The notes under the pieces were generated by a model that was given only the letters and a program-made list of their open reading frames with translations, did not search any database and was not told where the DNA came from. Both the position numbers and the translations under genes were made by a program. A DNA stretch of 64,000 nt from Lachnospiraceae bacterium (lineage in GTDB: Bacteria > Bacillota > Clostridia > Lachnospirales > Lachnospiraceae), in assembly GCA_024690605.1 (NCBI GenBank), contig JAILOV010000010.1:1-64000 (forward strand), in the 5' to 3' direction. Each line of letters starts with the position of its first letter. Position 1 is the first letter of the stretch. Shown here in pieces: positions 62,791 to 64,000 of the stretch.

Positions 62791-62863
62791 GGGGTCGTAG
62801 CTCAGTTGGGAGAGCGCAGCGTTCGCAACGCTGAGGTCAAGGGTTCGATCCCCTCCGGCTCCA
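62791..62863 (+). tRNA. tRNA-Ala (anticodon CGC)
   Basis: A 73-base tRNA without an encoded CCA. The acceptor stem pairs 5' GGGGTCG with 3' CGGCTCC and includes the G3-U70 wobble that marks alanine tRNAs. The anticodon stem is CAGCG/CGCTG with loop TTCGCAA, anticodon CGC at 62824-62826, reading GCG. D-arm TAGCTCAGTTGGGAGAGCG and T-loop GGTTCGATC are standard. Confidence 0.96.
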
Positions 62864-62899
62864 TTTGGATCGTTTCACTTTTTACAAGGAGGAACAGAT

Positions 62900-63187
62900 A
62901 TGCCCAAAACAAAGACCGCTGCAAAGGCCAAGAAGCCTGCCGCAAAGAAGAGCGCAACAAAGAATCCCACGATCAACAGCAACGCGTTCAAGTCCAGCGT
63001 CATGCTGCAGTATGGCGAGAAATCCGTTCCCTACGACGATCTGGTCGCCAAGGTCAAGGACATCTGGACCAACGCTCTCGGGCGCAAGATCATCGATATC
63101 GACAATGTCGATCTCTACATCAAGCCCGAAGAGAACAAAGTCTATTATGTTGTGAACGGCAGCGAAAGCGGCGACTTCGATCTTTGA
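62900..63187 (+). CDS. DUF6465 family protein
   Basis: A 95-residue protein. Residues 1-24 are a Lys/Ala-rich tail (MPKTKTAAKAKKPAAKKSAT). The rest is a compact alpha/beta domain with SVMLQYGEKSVPYDDL and a beta hairpin ending KVYYVVNGSESGDF. This matches DUF6465, widespread in Lachnospiraceae, of unknown function. AAGGAGG precedes the ATG. It starts 36 bases after tRNA-Ala with no promoter between, so it probably shares the tRNA transcript. Confidence 0.8.
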   Translation: MPKTKTAAKAKKPAAKKSATKNPTINSNAFKSSVMLQYGEKSVPYDDLVAKVKDIWTNALGRKIIDIDNVDLYIKPEENKVYYVVNGSESGDFDL

Positions 63188-63940
63188 TCAGTACTCCACT
63201 TTCATCAGACACAAACCTTCCGGCGGGGCTGTAGGCCCCGCCATTTTTCTGTCTCCCGCTTCGAGGATACGCATGACCTGCGCGGGTTCCATCCGCCCGA
63301 AGCCGACTTCCAGAAGCGTCCCCGTCAGGATCCGCACCATGTTCTGCAAAAAACCGTTCCCGTGAAAATACAGACGGATGATCTCCCCCTGTTCTTTGAT
63401 CTCGATCCTGTCCACCGTCCGCACCGTGCTCTTCTTCATCCGCGGATTCGCGCAGAAGCTTTTGAAATCATGTGTGCCGATGAGACACGCCGCGGCCTCC
63501 CGCATGGCCGGAACATCCGGCACGCCGTCCAGGACCGTCAGATACTTTCTCTCAAACACCGGCTTCTTCGCCCCGCACCAGAGGCTGTAGCAGTAAAGCT
63601 TTCCGACGGCATTGTAGCGCGCGTGAAAACGCGGTGACGCGAACACCACCCGGTCGATCCCGATATCGTCGGGGAGATAACGATTGCAATAGGCCAGGAT
63701 CTCCTCCTCCGTCATCTCCGTGTCCGCGTGTACATTGGCGACCATGGCACGCGCGTGCACACCGGCATCCGTCCGCCCGGCTCCCGTGATCAGCGGGATC
63801 TCTCCCTCCGACAGCGACAGCATCCGGGCCAGCACCTGCTCCAGCTTTCCCTGGATCGTCATCGGCGTATCCGGCTGGTGTTCCCACCCGAAATACCGCG
63901 TTCCGTCATAACGTATCAGCAGTTTGATGTTGCGTTCCAT
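63188..63940 (-). CDS. truA: tRNA pseudouridine(38-40) synthase
   Basis: A 250-residue TruA modifying uridines 38-40 in the anticodon arm. The catalytic Asp58 is in GAGRTDAGVHA, and the N-terminal RYDGTRYFGWEHQP is typical. It is convergent with the DUF6465 gene, with the stop codons adjacent. No promoter was recognised in the 60 bases upstream, so it may be the end of an operon beyond the right edge. Confidence 0.96.
   Translation of the reverse strand: MERNIKLLIRYDGTRYFGWEHQPDTPMTIQGKLEQVLARMLSLSEGEIPLITGAGRTDAGVHARAMVANVHADTEMTEEEILAYCNRYLPDDIGIDRVVFASPRFHARYNAVGKLYCYSLWCGAKKPVFERKYLTVLDGVPDVPAMREAAACLIGTHDFKSFCANPRMKKSTVRTVDRIEIKEQGEIIRLYFHGNGFLQNMVRILTGTLLEVGFGRMEPAQVMRILEAGDRKMAGPTAPPEGLCLMKVEY
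63222..63249 (+). terminator. Terminator of the tRNA-Ala/DUF6465 transcript
   Basis: An 8-base perfect stem GGCGGGGC/GCCCCGCC (63222-63229 with 63235-63242), 5-base loop, then ATTTTTC. It lies within the 3' end of truA, antisense to its last codons. Confidence 0.85.
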
Positions 63941-64000
63941 AAGATCATCCGTGCGAATTTAGATTCTCTTTGTTAACAGATTCTTTACATTTCCAACATT

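Noticed and set aside
1-64000. Prophage, insertion sequence, integron or CRISPR array
   Set aside because: I found no transposase, integrase, phage structural gene or spaced direct repeats.

Overview
The window looks like a chromosomal core segment of a moderately GC-rich Gram-positive bacterium of the class Clostridia, most probably Lachnospiraceae or a close relative. The evidence is gene order and family content: sepF beside an HlyD-like membrane protein, lspA and rluD; mreBCD with a PBP2, rodA and mgsA; miaB-mutS-mutL-miaA followed by a YnbB-type PLP enzyme; coaD beside a coiled-coil protein; a DUF6465 protein; a LexA/YneA-type SOS divergon; and vegetative promoters of the TTGACA/TATAAT type. 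No phage, insertion sequence or CRISPR array is visible. Nearly every gene is on the minus strand. The plus-strand exceptions are the YneA-like gene, an ABC-F gene, tmcAL, a tRNA-Ala and the DUF6465 gene.

Layout, left to right. 1-700: rplU and the 5' part of prp behind a structured leader. 711-2006: lexA and a divergent LysM protein sharing a promoter region with three LexA-type boxes. 2052-5262: sepF-aroB-lspA-rluD. 5266-8562: HlyD-like protein, a small P-loop protein, a lipoprotein DD-carboxypeptidase and mgsA. 8578-15879: the rod-shape operon radC-mreBCD-PBP2-rodA, without minCDE. 16013-18931: the most accessory-looking part, with a GNAT acetyltransferase, a methyltransferase, a macrodomain protein, a broken GGDEF relic and an orphan membrane protein. 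19013-20682: an Lsa-like ABC-F protein with a terminator hairpin in its leader. 20691-34489: glgX-like-miaB-mutS-mutL-miaA-ynbB and gltX-pcrA. 34500-40282: aldo/keto reductase, a small unknown protein, fused FeoA-FeoB, an esterase and nagA. 40305-48827: parC-rsmD-coaD-coiled-coil protein-membrane protein-RluC-like-recU-fused hisZG-rhomboid. 48846-49801: a lone divergent flagellin with its own promoter. 49805-58826: plsX-acpP-rnc-smc-ftsY-ilvA-GH25. 58841-61476: rpmF, ackA and pta. 61488-63940: tmcAL, tRNA-Ala(CGC) with DUF6465, and convergent truA.

The genes are mostly housekeeping: wall synthesis and shape, mismatch repair, tRNA modification, acetate fermentation (pta-ackA) and fatty-acid initiation tied to ribosome and chromosome functions. 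Items most worth a second look are the lone divergent flagellin, the ABC-F gene with a hairpin almost at its transcription start, two -10 boxes placed so that the mRNAs would be leaderless, a GlgX-like protein without the GH13 nucleophile, an MgsA with altered catalytic positions, lysine/alanine-rich tails on two unrelated proteins, and the macrodomain-methyltransferase-GNAT cluster beside a GGDEF relic.

All intergenic gaps are under 300 bases. The longest (1326-1583, 15802-16012 and 18932-19146) are described as regulatory or structured features.
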